Assembly: GCF_050699915.1 (NCBI RefSeq)
Contig: NZ_JBOHGA010000004.1
Coordinates: 1-64,000 of the forward strand
DNA: 64,000 bases
Direction of reading: 5' to 3'
Origin: Actinophytocola sp050699915
GTDB lineage: Bacteria; Actinomycetota; Actinomycetes; Mycobacteriales; Pseudonocardiaceae
The position numbers and the translations under genes are program-made. Position 1 is the stretch's first letter; every line of letters starts with the position of its first letter. This document shows, in pieces, positions 11,450 through 19,519 of the stretch. Under the pieces are notes generated by a model. The model had not been told where the DNA came from. It saw nothing but the letters and a program-made list of their open reading frames with translations, and did no database searches.

Positions 11450-11481
11450 GGCGCCCCCGGGCCATGGGGGCCGGGGGCGCC
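11450..11481. terminator. Bidirectional hairpin terminator
   Basis: GGCGCCCCCGG is followed after a 10-base loop by CCGGGGGCGCC, an 11-bp perfect GC stem. It sits between the convergent P450 and secreted-protein genes and could end both transcripts. No T-run follows, as is common in high-GC actinobacteria. Confidence 0.75.
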
Positions 11482-11496
11482 GTGAGCGCGATCAGC

Positions 11497-12039
11497 TCAG
11501 CAGCCGCCGCAGTTGTAGTACGTCACGTCCCAGTGGTTGCCCTCTTTGTAGTAGATGTTGCCCGAGCCGGACTGCCACTTGCTTCCACCGATGTAGGTGA
11601 AGGTGCCCTGCACGTAGTTGTTGACGCACGTGCTGAGGCTGTAGTCCAGCTTGTAGCCGTTCCAGTGGCTGTAGGTGCCGCTGGCGTGACCGGTCTCGGT
11701 CCCGCCGGTGACGTTCAGCGCACAGCCGCTGGCCGACTTGAGCGTCTGGGCTCCCTGGATCGTGGCGAGGTTGACCTGCTCGAACGACGTGCAGGTCGGG
11801 TTGTTGCGGTCGCTGCAGTTGCCGCTGGACGACCACGTGATGCCCGACGAGCGCAGCCGCGAGGTCGCGTCGCCGTGGCTGAGCTTGGTGACCAGCACCT
11901 CCACCGAACCGGCGGGGGCGTCGAACACCGGGTCTTGCTCGCCCGGCTGGACCGACGCCTGCGCGGCGGCGGTCGAGACCAGCAGGGCGGTCGCGGCCGA
12001 CGCGGCCACGACGAGCGCTCGGATTACCAGTTTTCGCAT
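11497..12039 (-). CDS. Small secreted protein with LAS/M15-type zinc peptidase signature
   Basis: 180 residues. The N-terminus is a clear signal peptide (RKLVIRALVVAASAATALL..., predicted cleavage after AQA at 27), leaving a domain of about 150 residues with eight cysteines. TGGTETGHASGTYSHWNGYKLD provides S124-H125-x6-D132, and E166-x2-H169 follows near the C-terminus. Together these match the S-x-H-x6-D ... E-x-x-H zinc signature of LAS enzymes (VanX, D-Ala-D-Ala carboxypeptidases, L-Ala-D-Glu endopeptidases). A secreted peptidoglycan peptidase is therefore plausible, though the usual Ala two residues before the Asp is Lys. The family name was not recognised. GGAGAG precedes the ATG. Confidence 0.7.
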   Translation of the reverse strand: MRKLVIRALVVAASAATALLVSTAAAQASVQPGEQDPVFDAPAGSVEVLVTKLSHGDATSRLRSSGITWSSSGNCSDRNNPTCTSFEQVNLATIQGAQTLKSASGCALNVTGGTETGHASGTYSHWNGYKLDYSLSTCVNNYVQGTFTYIGGSKWQSGSGNIYYKEGNHWDVTYYNCGGC

Positions 12040-12212
12040 CGATCTCTCCGTCCCTTGGCCGACGGGCACGCGCGGGCGAACCGCCGACGCGAGAACGCCG
12101 GCCACATACATCAGGAATTGAGCGACGAAGCGGCCCTCGGACCGCGGCGACAGGGTGCGCAGGGGACTGCCATCGCGGCCGGCAAGAACGCCTCCGCACA
12201 CGAGAATAGTTG

Positions 12213-13673
12213 TTATTGACCAGATGCCATAGAGTGTGTGGGGAAATTTTCCAACTCGTTGTTCCCACGATTCCCACGGAAATCGACGACGGCCAACACG
12301 AGCGCGACGAGCACCAGCAGCACGGCCGCGAACAGCGCCACCGCGAGCCCGGCGGGATAGCCGGAGCCGCCGACCATCGCGTGGAACAGCGCGGCGAGCA
12401 CCGCGACGCCGATCGCCGTGCCGACGCGCTGCCCGGTCTGCAGCACGCCGCTCGCCACGCCGGCCATCCGGGTCGGCACGCAGGACAGCGTGATCGTGGT
12501 GTTCGGCGCGATCACCGCTCCCCCGCCGACCCCGGCGACGAGCAGCGGCGGGGTGATCCAGAGCAGCAGGTGCGCCGGTTCGACCAGCAGCGTCAGGAGC
12601 CCGACCGTGCCGAGCCCGACGGCGACCGCGGCGAGCCCGGCGATCGTCAGCCGCCGCCCCCACCGGTCGACCAGCCGCCCGGCGAGCCACGCGGACACCG
12701 CCGAGCCGAGCGCGAACGGCGTCACCGACAGGCCGGACTCCAGCGGCGAGTAGCCCAGCCCGTCCTGGAAGAAGACGGCGAACACGAGCCAGATGCCGGC
12801 GAAGCCGCAGAAGTACACGGCACCGATGGCCATGCCGGCCGCGTACCCCGGCGTGACCGTGAACAGCCGCAGGTCCACCAGCGGCGCGCGCCCGACGGCG
12901 ACCCGGCGGCGCTCCCAGCGCAGGAACGCGTAGCCGAGCGGCGCGGCCGGGAGGAACAGCCACCAGAACCGTTGCAGCCCACCGGCGTCGGACTGGACGA
13001 TCGGGAACAGCACGCACAGCACGGCCAGCCCGAGCAGCACGATGCCGGCGACGTCGATGTCGGTGGAGACGTCGCGGCGCGGGATCGCCGGCACGAACAA
13101 CCACGTGAGCACGAGCGTGAGCAGTCCGAACGGGACGTTGACGAGGAACACCCAGCGCCAGCCGTCCGGCTCGCCGAACGCGGCGAGGATCACCCCGCCG
13201 ATCACCGGGCCAGCCGCCGTGGACAGCCCGATCGTGGCGCCGAGCAGACCGAACGCCCGGCCGCGTTCGGGGCCGCGGAACAGGTCCTGGATCAGCCCGC
13301 CGTTCTGCGGGGTCACCAGCCCGGCGAACAGGCCCTGCAGCAGCCGGGCGAGGATCAGCAGGAGCAGCGAGGGCGCGAGACCGGCCAGCACGCTTGTGAG
13401 CACGAACCCGGTCAGCGCGCCCAGGTACATCCGGCGCCGGCCGAACGCGTCGCCGAGCCGACCGCCGGCGACCAGCGACAGCCCGAACGTCAGCGGGTAG
13501 CCGGACACGACCCACAGCACGCCGCTCGCCGAGGCGTCGAGGCCCTGTTGGATGGACGGCACCGCGACGGTCACGATGCTCACGTCGAGCAGGATCATGA
13601 ACCCGCCGGCGAGCGTCACCGCCAGCGCTCGCCAGCGCCGCGGGTCTTCACCGGGTGGGTAGTCGGTCACCAC
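12213..13673 (-). CDS. MFS drug-efflux transporter, EmrB/QacA (DHA2) type
   Basis: 486 residues with about 14 hydrophobic segments, the size and count of the DHA2 proton-coupled multidrug exporters. The first helix carries LLDVSIVTVAVPSI (motif D1-like), then GGRLGDAFGRRRMYL (motif A), LLILARLLQGLFAG (motif B) and LGATIGLSTAAGPVIGG (motif C, antiporter). It starts with tandem GTG codons. Divergent from the nitric oxide synthase gene with a 144-bp shared intergenic region. No local TetR/MarR regulator, so its control and substrate are unknown. Confidence 0.9.
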   Translation of the reverse strand: MVTDYPPGEDPRRWRALAVTLAGGFMILLDVSIVTVAVPSIQQGLDASASGVLWVVSGYPLTFGLSLVAGGRLGDAFGRRRMYLGALTGFVLTSVLAGLAPSLLLLILARLLQGLFAGLVTPQNGGLIQDLFRGPERGRAFGLLGATIGLSTAAGPVIGGVILAAFGEPDGWRWVFLVNVPFGLLTLVLTWLFVPAIPRRDVSTDIDVAGIVLLGLAVLCVLFPIVQSDAGGLQRFWWLFLPAAPLGYAFLRWERRRVAVGRAPLVDLRLFTVTPGYAAGMAIGAVYFCGFAGIWLVFAVFFQDGLGYSPLESGLSVTPFALGSAVSAWLAGRLVDRWGRRLTIAGLAAVAVGLGTVGLLTLLVEPAHLLLWITPPLLVAGVGGGAVIAPNTTITLSCVPTRMAGVASGVLQTGQRVGTAIGVAVLAALFHAMVGGSGYPAGLAVALFAAVLLVLVALVLAVVDFRGNRGNNELENFPTHSMASGQ

Positions 13674-13817
13674 TGATGTCTACCCGCAGTGGACCGTCGC
13701 CACCATTCCCGAGGCCGTTCACCCACTGGGGCACCACTGCTGGTCCCGCCGGGTTCAGGCTAGGCCGATCCGGTATGACCAATTCGATCACGATCAGATC
13801 ACGGTAGGTTCTCGCGC

Positions 13818-15020
13818 GTGACCGAGGTCGACGAGGCGGTCGAGTTCATCAGGCTGTTCCACGCGGAGAACCCCGACGCCGGCTGCCCCGCACGGCGCGT
13901 CGAGTGGGTGCGCGCGGAGATCGAGCTCACCGGCAGCTACCAGCACACCAGCGCGGAGCTCGCGTTCGGCGCCCGGGTGGCGTGGCGCAACAGCGCGCGC
14001 TGCATCGGCCGGCTCTACTGGCGCAGCATGAAGGTCCGCGACCTGCGCGCGATCCGCGAGCCGGCGGAGGTCGCCGGGCAGTGCGTCGAGCACCTGCGCA
14101 TCGCCCACAACCGCGGCAAGATCCGCCCGGTGATCACCGTTTTCGCGCCGGACCGTCCCAGCCGACCCGGCCCGCGGATCTGGAACGAACAGCTCATCCG
14201 CTACGCCGGCTACGGCCAGCCGGACGGCACGGTCCGCGGCGACCCGCGGTACGTGCGGTTCACCGAGGCGCTCATCCGCATCGGCTGGCGCCCGCCGGCG
14301 AACCCGGGACCCTTCGACGTCCTGCCGCTCGTGGTGTCCGACGGCGCCGAGACCCACCTGGCCACGCTCCCCCGCGACGCCCTCGCCGAGGTGCCGCTGC
14401 ACCACCCCGACCTGCCGTGGTTCGCCGAGCTCGGGCTGCGCTGGCACGCGGTGCCGGCGATCAGCAACCTGCGGCTGTCGATCGGCGGGGTGAGCTATCC
14501 GGCCGCGCCGTTCAGCGGCTGGTACCTGGGCACCGAGATCGGCGCGCGCAACTTCGCCGACCACGACCGCTACGACGTGCTGCCCGAGGTGGCCGCGCGG
14601 ATGGGGCTCGACACCAGTCGGGCGCAGACCCTGTGGCGCGACGCCGCGCTCGTCGAGGTCAACCGCGCGGTGCTGCACTCGTTCGCCGCGGCCGGCACGA
14701 CGATCAGCGACCACCACACCGAGTCCGCCCGGTTCCTCAGGCACCTGGAGAAGGAGGAGGCCGCCGGGCGGACGTGCCCGGCGGACTGGAGCTGGATCGT
14801 GCCGCCGATGTCCGGCGCGCTCACCCCGGTGTTCCACCGCTACTACGACAACGAGCATCTCAAGCCGGAGTTCGTCGCGGACGACGAGGGCCGGCGGGCC
14901 GCGATCGAGGGCGTGGCGCCGCCGCTGGCCGGGCCCGCGCCGGAGCTGGTCAGTCCGATGTGGACCTATCTCCGACGCGGGCCCGTGGCCGCTCAGGTGA
15001 AGGGCAGCCAGGCCACCTGA
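13818..15020 (+). CDS. nos: Nitric oxide synthase, oxygenase domain only
   Basis: 400 residues matching bacterial NOS, which oxidises L-arginine to citrulline and NO. Key features: the haem thiolate motif WRNSARCIGR with Cys62; IWNEQLIRYAGY; AVPAISNLRLSIGGVSYPAAPFSGWYLGTEIGARN, where Glu240 should bind the arginine guanidinium; and the C-terminal pterin-site region SWIVPPMSGALTPVFHRYY. No reductase domain is fused or adjacent, as usual for bacterial NOS. Start is GTG. It is a single gene, divergent from an MFS exporter; neighbours give no biosynthetic context. The 3' end overlaps the beta-propeller gene by 28 bp. Confidence 0.95.
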   Translation: MTEVDEAVEFIRLFHAENPDAGCPARRVEWVRAEIELTGSYQHTSAELAFGARVAWRNSARCIGRLYWRSMKVRDLRAIREPAEVAGQCVEHLRIAHNRGKIRPVITVFAPDRPSRPGPRIWNEQLIRYAGYGQPDGTVRGDPRYVRFTEALIRIGWRPPANPGPFDVLPLVVSDGAETHLATLPRDALAEVPLHHPDLPWFAELGLRWHAVPAISNLRLSIGGVSYPAAPFSGWYLGTEIGARNFADHDRYDVLPEVAARMGLDTSRAQTLWRDAALVEVNRAVLHSFAAAGTTISDHHTESARFLRHLEKEEAAGRTCPADWSWIVPPMSGALTPVFHRYYDNEHLKPEFVADDEGRRAAIEGVAPPLAGPAPELVSPMWTYLRRGPVAAQVKGSQAT

Positions 15021-17038
15021 GTCAGCCGGTCGAGGTCGCTGACGAGCATGCCGGCCTGCGACACCGTCCACAGCTCGTCGCCGATCACCAGCGCGCGGCG
15101 CGGGGCGAACCCGACCGCACCCTCGTGGCGCAGCGTGCCGACCTGGGTCAGCGTGTCACCGGACACCCTGAGCACGACCGCACCCGTGCCGGGCGCCGCC
15201 GGGTCCGACATGACCGCCATCGGGAGCACCACGAGGTTCTTTTCCGGCCAGTACAGGAAGGCGTGCGGGTCACCCTCCACTTCGGAGTGTCCGCCGTCGA
15301 AGTGGACCTGGCTGAGCCGCTTGGCGCCGCGCTGGTTCGACGTGTCGAACAGCGAGACCTGGGTGCCGGTGGTCGAGCCCTGGACGGTCGCCTCCTGACC
15401 GACGCCCAGCAGTCGGCCGTCCCCGACCGGGTGTAGGTACGCCGAGTAGCCGGTGATCTTCAGCTCCCCGGTGACCCGCGGCCGGGACGGCTCCGACAGG
15501 TCCACTGTGTACAGCGGGTCGGTCTGCCGGAACGTCACCACGTAGGCGGTGTCGCCGAGGTAGCGCACCGCGTAGATGCGCTCGCCCTTGCCGAGCCCGT
15601 CGATCCGACCCACCTGGGCGAGCTCGTTGCCGCGCCGGGTGAGCACGCTGACCATGCTGTGCGACTCCGCTTCCATACCGCCGACCGTGGTGGCCACCCG
15701 CAGGTGACCCTCGTGCTCGGACAGCGAGTACTGGTTGAGCAGTCCGCCGTCGACGCCGCCGGACGCGACGTGCCGCGGCCGGCCCGACCCGGAGATGTCG
15801 AACTGGTAGATCTCGGTGCGCTGGCCGCCGTCGGGCGCCGGGCGCTCGGTCGGGCCGCCGCCGTGGGCGAAGTGGTCGTCGGCGACGTAGAGGTTCGTGC
15901 CGGTGCCGTACACGGTGTTGCCGTCGGCCGCGATGCTGATCGGGGTGCCGGTGCCGAGCTGGCGGCGCAGGTCGAGGGTGAGCACCGTCAGCAGGCCGCT
16001 GCCGGTGTACTGCTCCGGGTGGCTCACCGCTGTGCAGTCGACCAGTTCGCCGGAGCTGAGGTGCCCACCGGCGGCGAGCTGGTAGCGCGGCAGCCAGTCC
16101 GAAATGGACGAAGACTCGACGATGCCGTGGTTCTCCTCCTCGGCGTCGTCGACCGAGCGGCCGGCGTCCGGGTAGGTGAACTTCAACCGCGGCGTGGAGC
16201 GCACGACGACCCGGGCGACCGTGCCGACCTGGCGGGCGTCGAGGTAGCTGCCCTCGACCGCGAGCGTGCCGAGCACCTGGCCCGCGCCGGTGAGGTCGAC
16301 GAGCACGAGTTGTGAACCGAAGGCCGGGTCCACCGGCGGCGTGTCGATCGGCGGGCTGGCACCCGGTTCGGGGCTGGGCTTGGCGTCGGGCACCGGCTCG
16401 ACCGGGGCCGGCTCGGGCACGATGCCGCCGTCGCGCGGCGTCGGCATGGCCACCCCCGACGAGGTGAGCACGAGCGCGCGGTCTCCGGAGATCAGCAGCT
16501 GCGTGGCGTACCCGCTGGGCAGCGCGAGCCTGGCGGTCTGCTTGTGCGAGGCCGCGTCCACGACCCGCAGCTGGCCGTCGACGATGCTGACCACCCGGCG
16601 GCCGTCGGTCTTGACGATGTCCGGCTCGTCCACATCGGACTCGTAGTTGTTGGTACCCGAATGCCCGGGCGCCGGCTCCGGTGCGGCCGCCTTGTCCTGG
16701 GCCGAGGCGGCCGCATCGCCCTCGCGTGGCGCCGCGCCGTCCGCCTGCATCTCGCCGTCCGGAAGGCTGCCGCCACCTCGGGCGACGTCGCCTTCGCCGT
16801 AGCCGCCGCCCCACCCGTACGGGCCGACGTTCGGCAACGCCGCCGCCTTCAGCTCGCTCAGCGCGGAGTCGCACGAGTCGTAGGCGACGAGCGAGATCGC
16901 CCCCGGCTCGACGTCCTGGCGCCGCTCGCCGTCGGCCATCCCGACGACCACGGCCGTGCCGGCAACCCCGACACCCAATCCCACCACCAGGGCGGCGGCG
17001 ATCGCGAGCCGCGGCCAGCTGGGTAAGTCCTTCTCCAT
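14993..17038 (-). CDS. Membrane-anchored beta-propeller domain protein
   Basis: 681 residues. One N-terminal membrane segment (LAIAAALVVGLGVGVAGTAVVV, about 12-33) is followed by a low-complexity Gly/Ala/Glu linker and then TNNYESDVDEPDIVKTDGRR (about 130-150). The latter is the entry motif of the secreted beta-propeller family distantly related to WD40 proteins. The remaining 500 residues are repeated beta blades with Y/F-x-V-D-L-S and G-x-R-x-Y-x-V patterns. A Pro-rich insert near 215-235 interrupts the propeller. Function unknown; an extracytoplasmic binding scaffold is likely. Monocistronic; the ATG is about 60 bp from the divergent kinase gene. Confidence 0.82.
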   Translation of the reverse strand: MEKDLPSWPRLAIAAALVVGLGVGVAGTAVVVGMADGERRQDVEPGAISLVAYDSCDSALSELKAAALPNVGPYGWGGGYGEGDVARGGGSLPDGEMQADGAAPREGDAAASAQDKAAAPEPAPGHSGTNNYESDVDEPDIVKTDGRRVVSIVDGQLRVVDAASHKQTARLALPSGYATQLLISGDRALVLTSSGVAMPTPRDGGIVPEPAPVEPVPDAKPSPEPGASPPIDTPPVDPAFGSQLVLVDLTGAGQVLGTLAVEGSYLDARQVGTVARVVVRSTPRLKFTYPDAGRSVDDAEEENHGIVESSSISDWLPRYQLAAGGHLSSGELVDCTAVSHPEQYTGSGLLTVLTLDLRRQLGTGTPISIAADGNTVYGTGTNLYVADDHFAHGGGPTERPAPDGGQRTEIYQFDISGSGRPRHVASGGVDGGLLNQYSLSEHEGHLRVATTVGGMEAESHSMVSVLTRRGNELAQVGRIDGLGKGERIYAVRYLGDTAYVVTFRQTDPLYTVDLSEPSRPRVTGELKITGYSAYLHPVGDGRLLGVGQEATVQGSTTGTQVSLFDTSNQRGAKRLSQVHFDGGHSEVEGDPHAFLYWPEKNLVVLPMAVMSDPAAPGTGAVVLRVSGDTLTQVGTLRHEGAVGFAPRRALVIGDELWTVSQAGMLVSDLDRLTQVAWLPFT

Positions 17039-17097
17039 GCCGACAGGACGGAGCCCTTGGGGGAAAGCGTTGCACGCGAACTGGTTGACTCCACCCC

Positions 17098-17733
17098 GTG
17101 CGAGACGAACTCCTCTCCGCGATCGCGGGCGAGATCCTGACCCGCTCGGCGCGCCGGGTCGCGATCGACGGCGTGGACGGCGCCGGCAAGACCCGCTTCG
17201 CCGACGAGCTGGCCGGTGCGCTGACCGACCGCGGCGCGCCGGTGGTCCGCGCGTCGGTCGACGGCTTCCACCGGCCGCGGTCCGATCGGCACCGGCGCGG
17301 CCGGACCTCGCCGGAGGGCTTCTTCCGCGACTCCTTCGACTACCCGAGGCTGGTCGAGCTGCTGATCGAACCGCTCGGACCGGGCGGCTCCGGCCGGTTC
17401 GTCCGCGCCGTGCACGACGTGCGCGCCGAGTCGCCGCTGGAATTGGCGCAGGAGTCGGCCGAGCCCGGCGCGATCCTCGTGCTGGACGGCATCTTCACCC
17501 ACCGCCCGGAGCTCGCCCGGTTCTGGGACTACTCCGTCTGGCTCGAGGTGCCGTTCGCCGTCTCGATCCCGCGCGTCGCGGCGCGCGACTACGCCGACCC
17601 CGACCCGCTCGCCGAGTCAAACCGCCGCTACGTCGAGGGCCAGCGGCTCTACCTCGCCGAGTGCGACCCGCGCTCGCGCGCCACGGTCGTCGTCGACAAC
17701 GCCGACCTCGCCCGCCCGGTGATCGTGACCTAG
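17098..17733 (+). CDS. Uridine kinase-like P-loop kinase
   Basis: 211 residues from a GTG start. VAIDGVDGAGKT (22-33) is the Walker A, followed by ASVDGFHRPRSDR (a uridine/phosphoribulokinase-type acidic loop), SFDYPRL and AILVLDGIFTHRPEL as Walker B. RDYADPDPLAESNRRYVEGQRLYL looks like the lid region. This is the pattern of actinobacterial uridine-kinase-like proteins of the NK family, which phosphorylate nucleosides or small alcohols; the true substrate is not established. The 3' end overlaps the convergent DUF4342 gene by 4 bp. Confidence 0.82.
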   Translation: MRDELLSAIAGEILTRSARRVAIDGVDGAGKTRFADELAGALTDRGAPVVRASVDGFHRPRSDRHRRGRTSPEGFFRDSFDYPRLVELLIEPLGPGGSGRFVRAVHDVRAESPLELAQESAEPGAILVLDGIFTHRPELARFWDYSVWLEVPFAVSIPRVAARDYADPDPLAESNRRYVEGQRLYLAECDPRSRATVVVDNADLARPVIVT

Positions 17734-18002
17734 CTGTCCTCTTCGGACTCTTCGTCGACGACCACCGGCTCGGTGCGCTCCACCTCGAGCCGCCAGCCGC
17801 CCGCCAGCGCGAGCGCCGACGCGGCCGCCGTGATCATCGGGGCGAGCAGCGCGACCACCACCCCCACCGCCACCGGGACGTCGAGCACCGTGCGTCCCTC
17901 GCCGTTGCGCACCACGATCCGCCGGACGTTGCCCTCGCGGATGATCTGGTCGATCTTCTCCGACAGCGCCCGCGCGCTGAACCCTTCCGCTTCGCTTGGC
18001 AC
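17730..18002 (-). CDS. DUF4342 family small membrane protein
   Basis: 90 residues from a GTG start. The order is an N-terminal amphipathic helix (ARALSEKIDQIIREGNVRRIVV), a short strand NGEGRTVLDVPV, a hydrophobic segment VAVGVVVALLAPMITAAASALALAGGW, and an acidic tail. This is the layout of the DUF4342 family, where the central hydrophobic stretch probably crosses or dips into the membrane. Function unknown. It lies 20 bp downstream of the FGGY kinase on the same strand and could be co-transcribed with the sugar operon. Confidence 0.75.
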   Translation of the reverse strand: MPSEAEGFSARALSEKIDQIIREGNVRRIVVRNGEGRTVLDVPVAVGVVVALLAPMITAAASALALAGGWRLEVERTEPVVVDEESEEDS

Positions 18003-18022
18003 GCGGTCGAGCGTAGTACGGC

Positions 18023-19519
18023 TCAGGCCCGGTCCGCCGCGTGTTGCTCGGCCGCGAGGAAGTGCGCGACGTCCACCGTCGCCGGGTAGAGGTCGCGGTA
18101 GCGGCGGTAGAACTCGTCGTACCGCCCCGGCGAGGCCGGCATCACCGTGTGGTCGGGCGGGTTCCACGCGGCCGGGTCGACGTCGACACCCGTGGCGCCG
18201 GCGGCGAGCAGCGCGTCGCCGAGGCAGGCCCCGACGGTCTCGGTCGGCACCTGCTGCTCCTCGCCGGTCACGTCCGACACGATCTGGGTCCACAGCCCGC
18301 CCTGCGTACCGCCGCCGACCGCCACCAGCCGCTGCGGCCGTCCGCCCGCCTCGCGCATCACCTCGAGGTTGTGCCGCACGCCGTAGGCGATGCCCTCCAG
18401 CGCCGCGCGGTAGAGCTCCGCCCGCCCGTGCTCCAGCGTCAGCCCGGCGATCACGCCGCGCGCGTCCGGGTCGAAGATCGGCGTGCGCTCGCCGGCGAAG
18501 TACGGCAGCAGCAACAGGCCCCGGCTGCCGGCCGGCACCGCCGCGGCCTCCTCGACCAGCGTGGCGAACTCGCCGCCGACCAGCCGGCGCAGCCAGTCGG
18601 TGACCGCGCCCGAGGTCGCCATCCCGGCGGCCAGCGACCGGGTGCCGGGGTACACGCCGCTCGTCGTCCACAGCCCGGGATGCGGGCTGGGCGAGGAAAG
18701 CACCTGGATGAGGAACATCGTGGTGCCGTACATGACCATGACGTCGCCCGGTTCGCGGACGCCGACGCTGGTCGCCTCGGCCCAGGCGTCGACCGTGCCG
18801 GCGGTGACCGGCAGACCCCGCGGCAGGCCGGTCTCCCGCGCGGCCTGCGCGGTGACCGAGCCGACGACCTCCGTGGGCCAGGCCAGCTCGGGCAGCGGCA
18901 GCCCGGGCGCGACCGCGGCGGCCCAGTCGGGAGCCCAGCCGAGCGCGTCCTGGTCGTACATGGGGTCGCACTGGCTCGCCGAGTGGTGGTCGAGCACGTA
19001 GCGGCCGGTCAGCCGGTGGACCAGGTACGAGCTCGCCATCAGCAGCATCTCGGTGCGTGCGTAGACGTCCGGCTCGTGCCGGGCGAGCCAGCGGATCTTC
19101 GGGCCGACCGCCTGGCTGGACAGCGGGGTCCCGCCGCGGCGCAGGATCTCCTCGGCGCCCAGCTCCTCGGTCAGCTCGGCGATCTCGGCGCCGGCCCGGG
19201 TGTCGACGCCGTACAGGATGGCGGGACGAAGCGGCCGCCCGGCGCCGTCCGCGGGCAGCAGGCACGGCCCGATCCCGCTGACCGCGAGCCCGGCGAGCGG
19301 GCCCTCGGCGGCCTTCTCGGCGGCCGCGACCAGCTCTCGCGTCAGCGCGCGGAAGTCCGCCCACCACACCTCGTCCGCGTCGTGCTCGACCCAGCCGGGA
19401 TGCGGGGTGGCCGTCCGGTGCTCGCGGCTCGCCCTGGCCAGCACCCTCCCCTGGCCGGTGACGAGCACGCCCTTCGAGCTGGACGTGCCGATGTCGACGC
19501 CGAGGAACAGGTCAGCCAC
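18023..19519 (-). CDS. FGGY-family carbohydrate kinase
   Basis: 498 residues, full FGGY length. The N-terminal domain starts FLGVDIGTSSSKGVLV (phosphate loop) and has GWVEHDADEVWW; the C-terminal domain has TAGTVDAWAEATSVG, LLLLPYFAGERTPIFDPDARG and the adenosine-binding LVAVGGGTQGGLWTQIVSDVTG. It phosphorylates a sugar or polyol, probably the ketose made by the adjacent isomerase; xylulose or a related pentulose/hexulose is a guess. It overlaps the isomerase gene by 8 bp, so translation is coupled and the pair forms one operon behind a LacI-type operator. Confidence 0.9.
   Translation of the reverse strand: MADLFLGVDIGTSSSKGVLVTGQGRVLARASREHRTATPHPGWVEHDADEVWWADFRALTRELVAAAEKAAEGPLAGLAVSGIGPCLLPADGAGRPLRPAILYGVDTRAGAEIAELTEELGAEEILRRGGTPLSSQAVGPKIRWLARHEPDVYARTEMLLMASSYLVHRLTGRYVLDHHSASQCDPMYDQDALGWAPDWAAAVAPGLPLPELAWPTEVVGSVTAQAARETGLPRGLPVTAGTVDAWAEATSVGVREPGDVMVMYGTTMFLIQVLSSPSPHPGLWTTSGVYPGTRSLAAGMATSGAVTDWLRRLVGGEFATLVEEAAAVPAGSRGLLLLPYFAGERTPIFDPDARGVIAGLTLEHGRAELYRAALEGIAYGVRHNLEVMREAGGRPQRLVAVGGGTQGGLWTQIVSDVTGEEQQVPTETVGACLGDALLAAGATGVDVDPAAWNPPDHTVMPASPGRYDEFYRRYRDLYPATVDVAHFLAAEQHAADRA

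Noticed and set aside
13780..13812. GATCACGATCAGATCAC before nos as an NO-sensor operator
   Set aside because: It has no convincing match to NsrR, NorR or Dnr-type sites; the repeats are too short to interpret.
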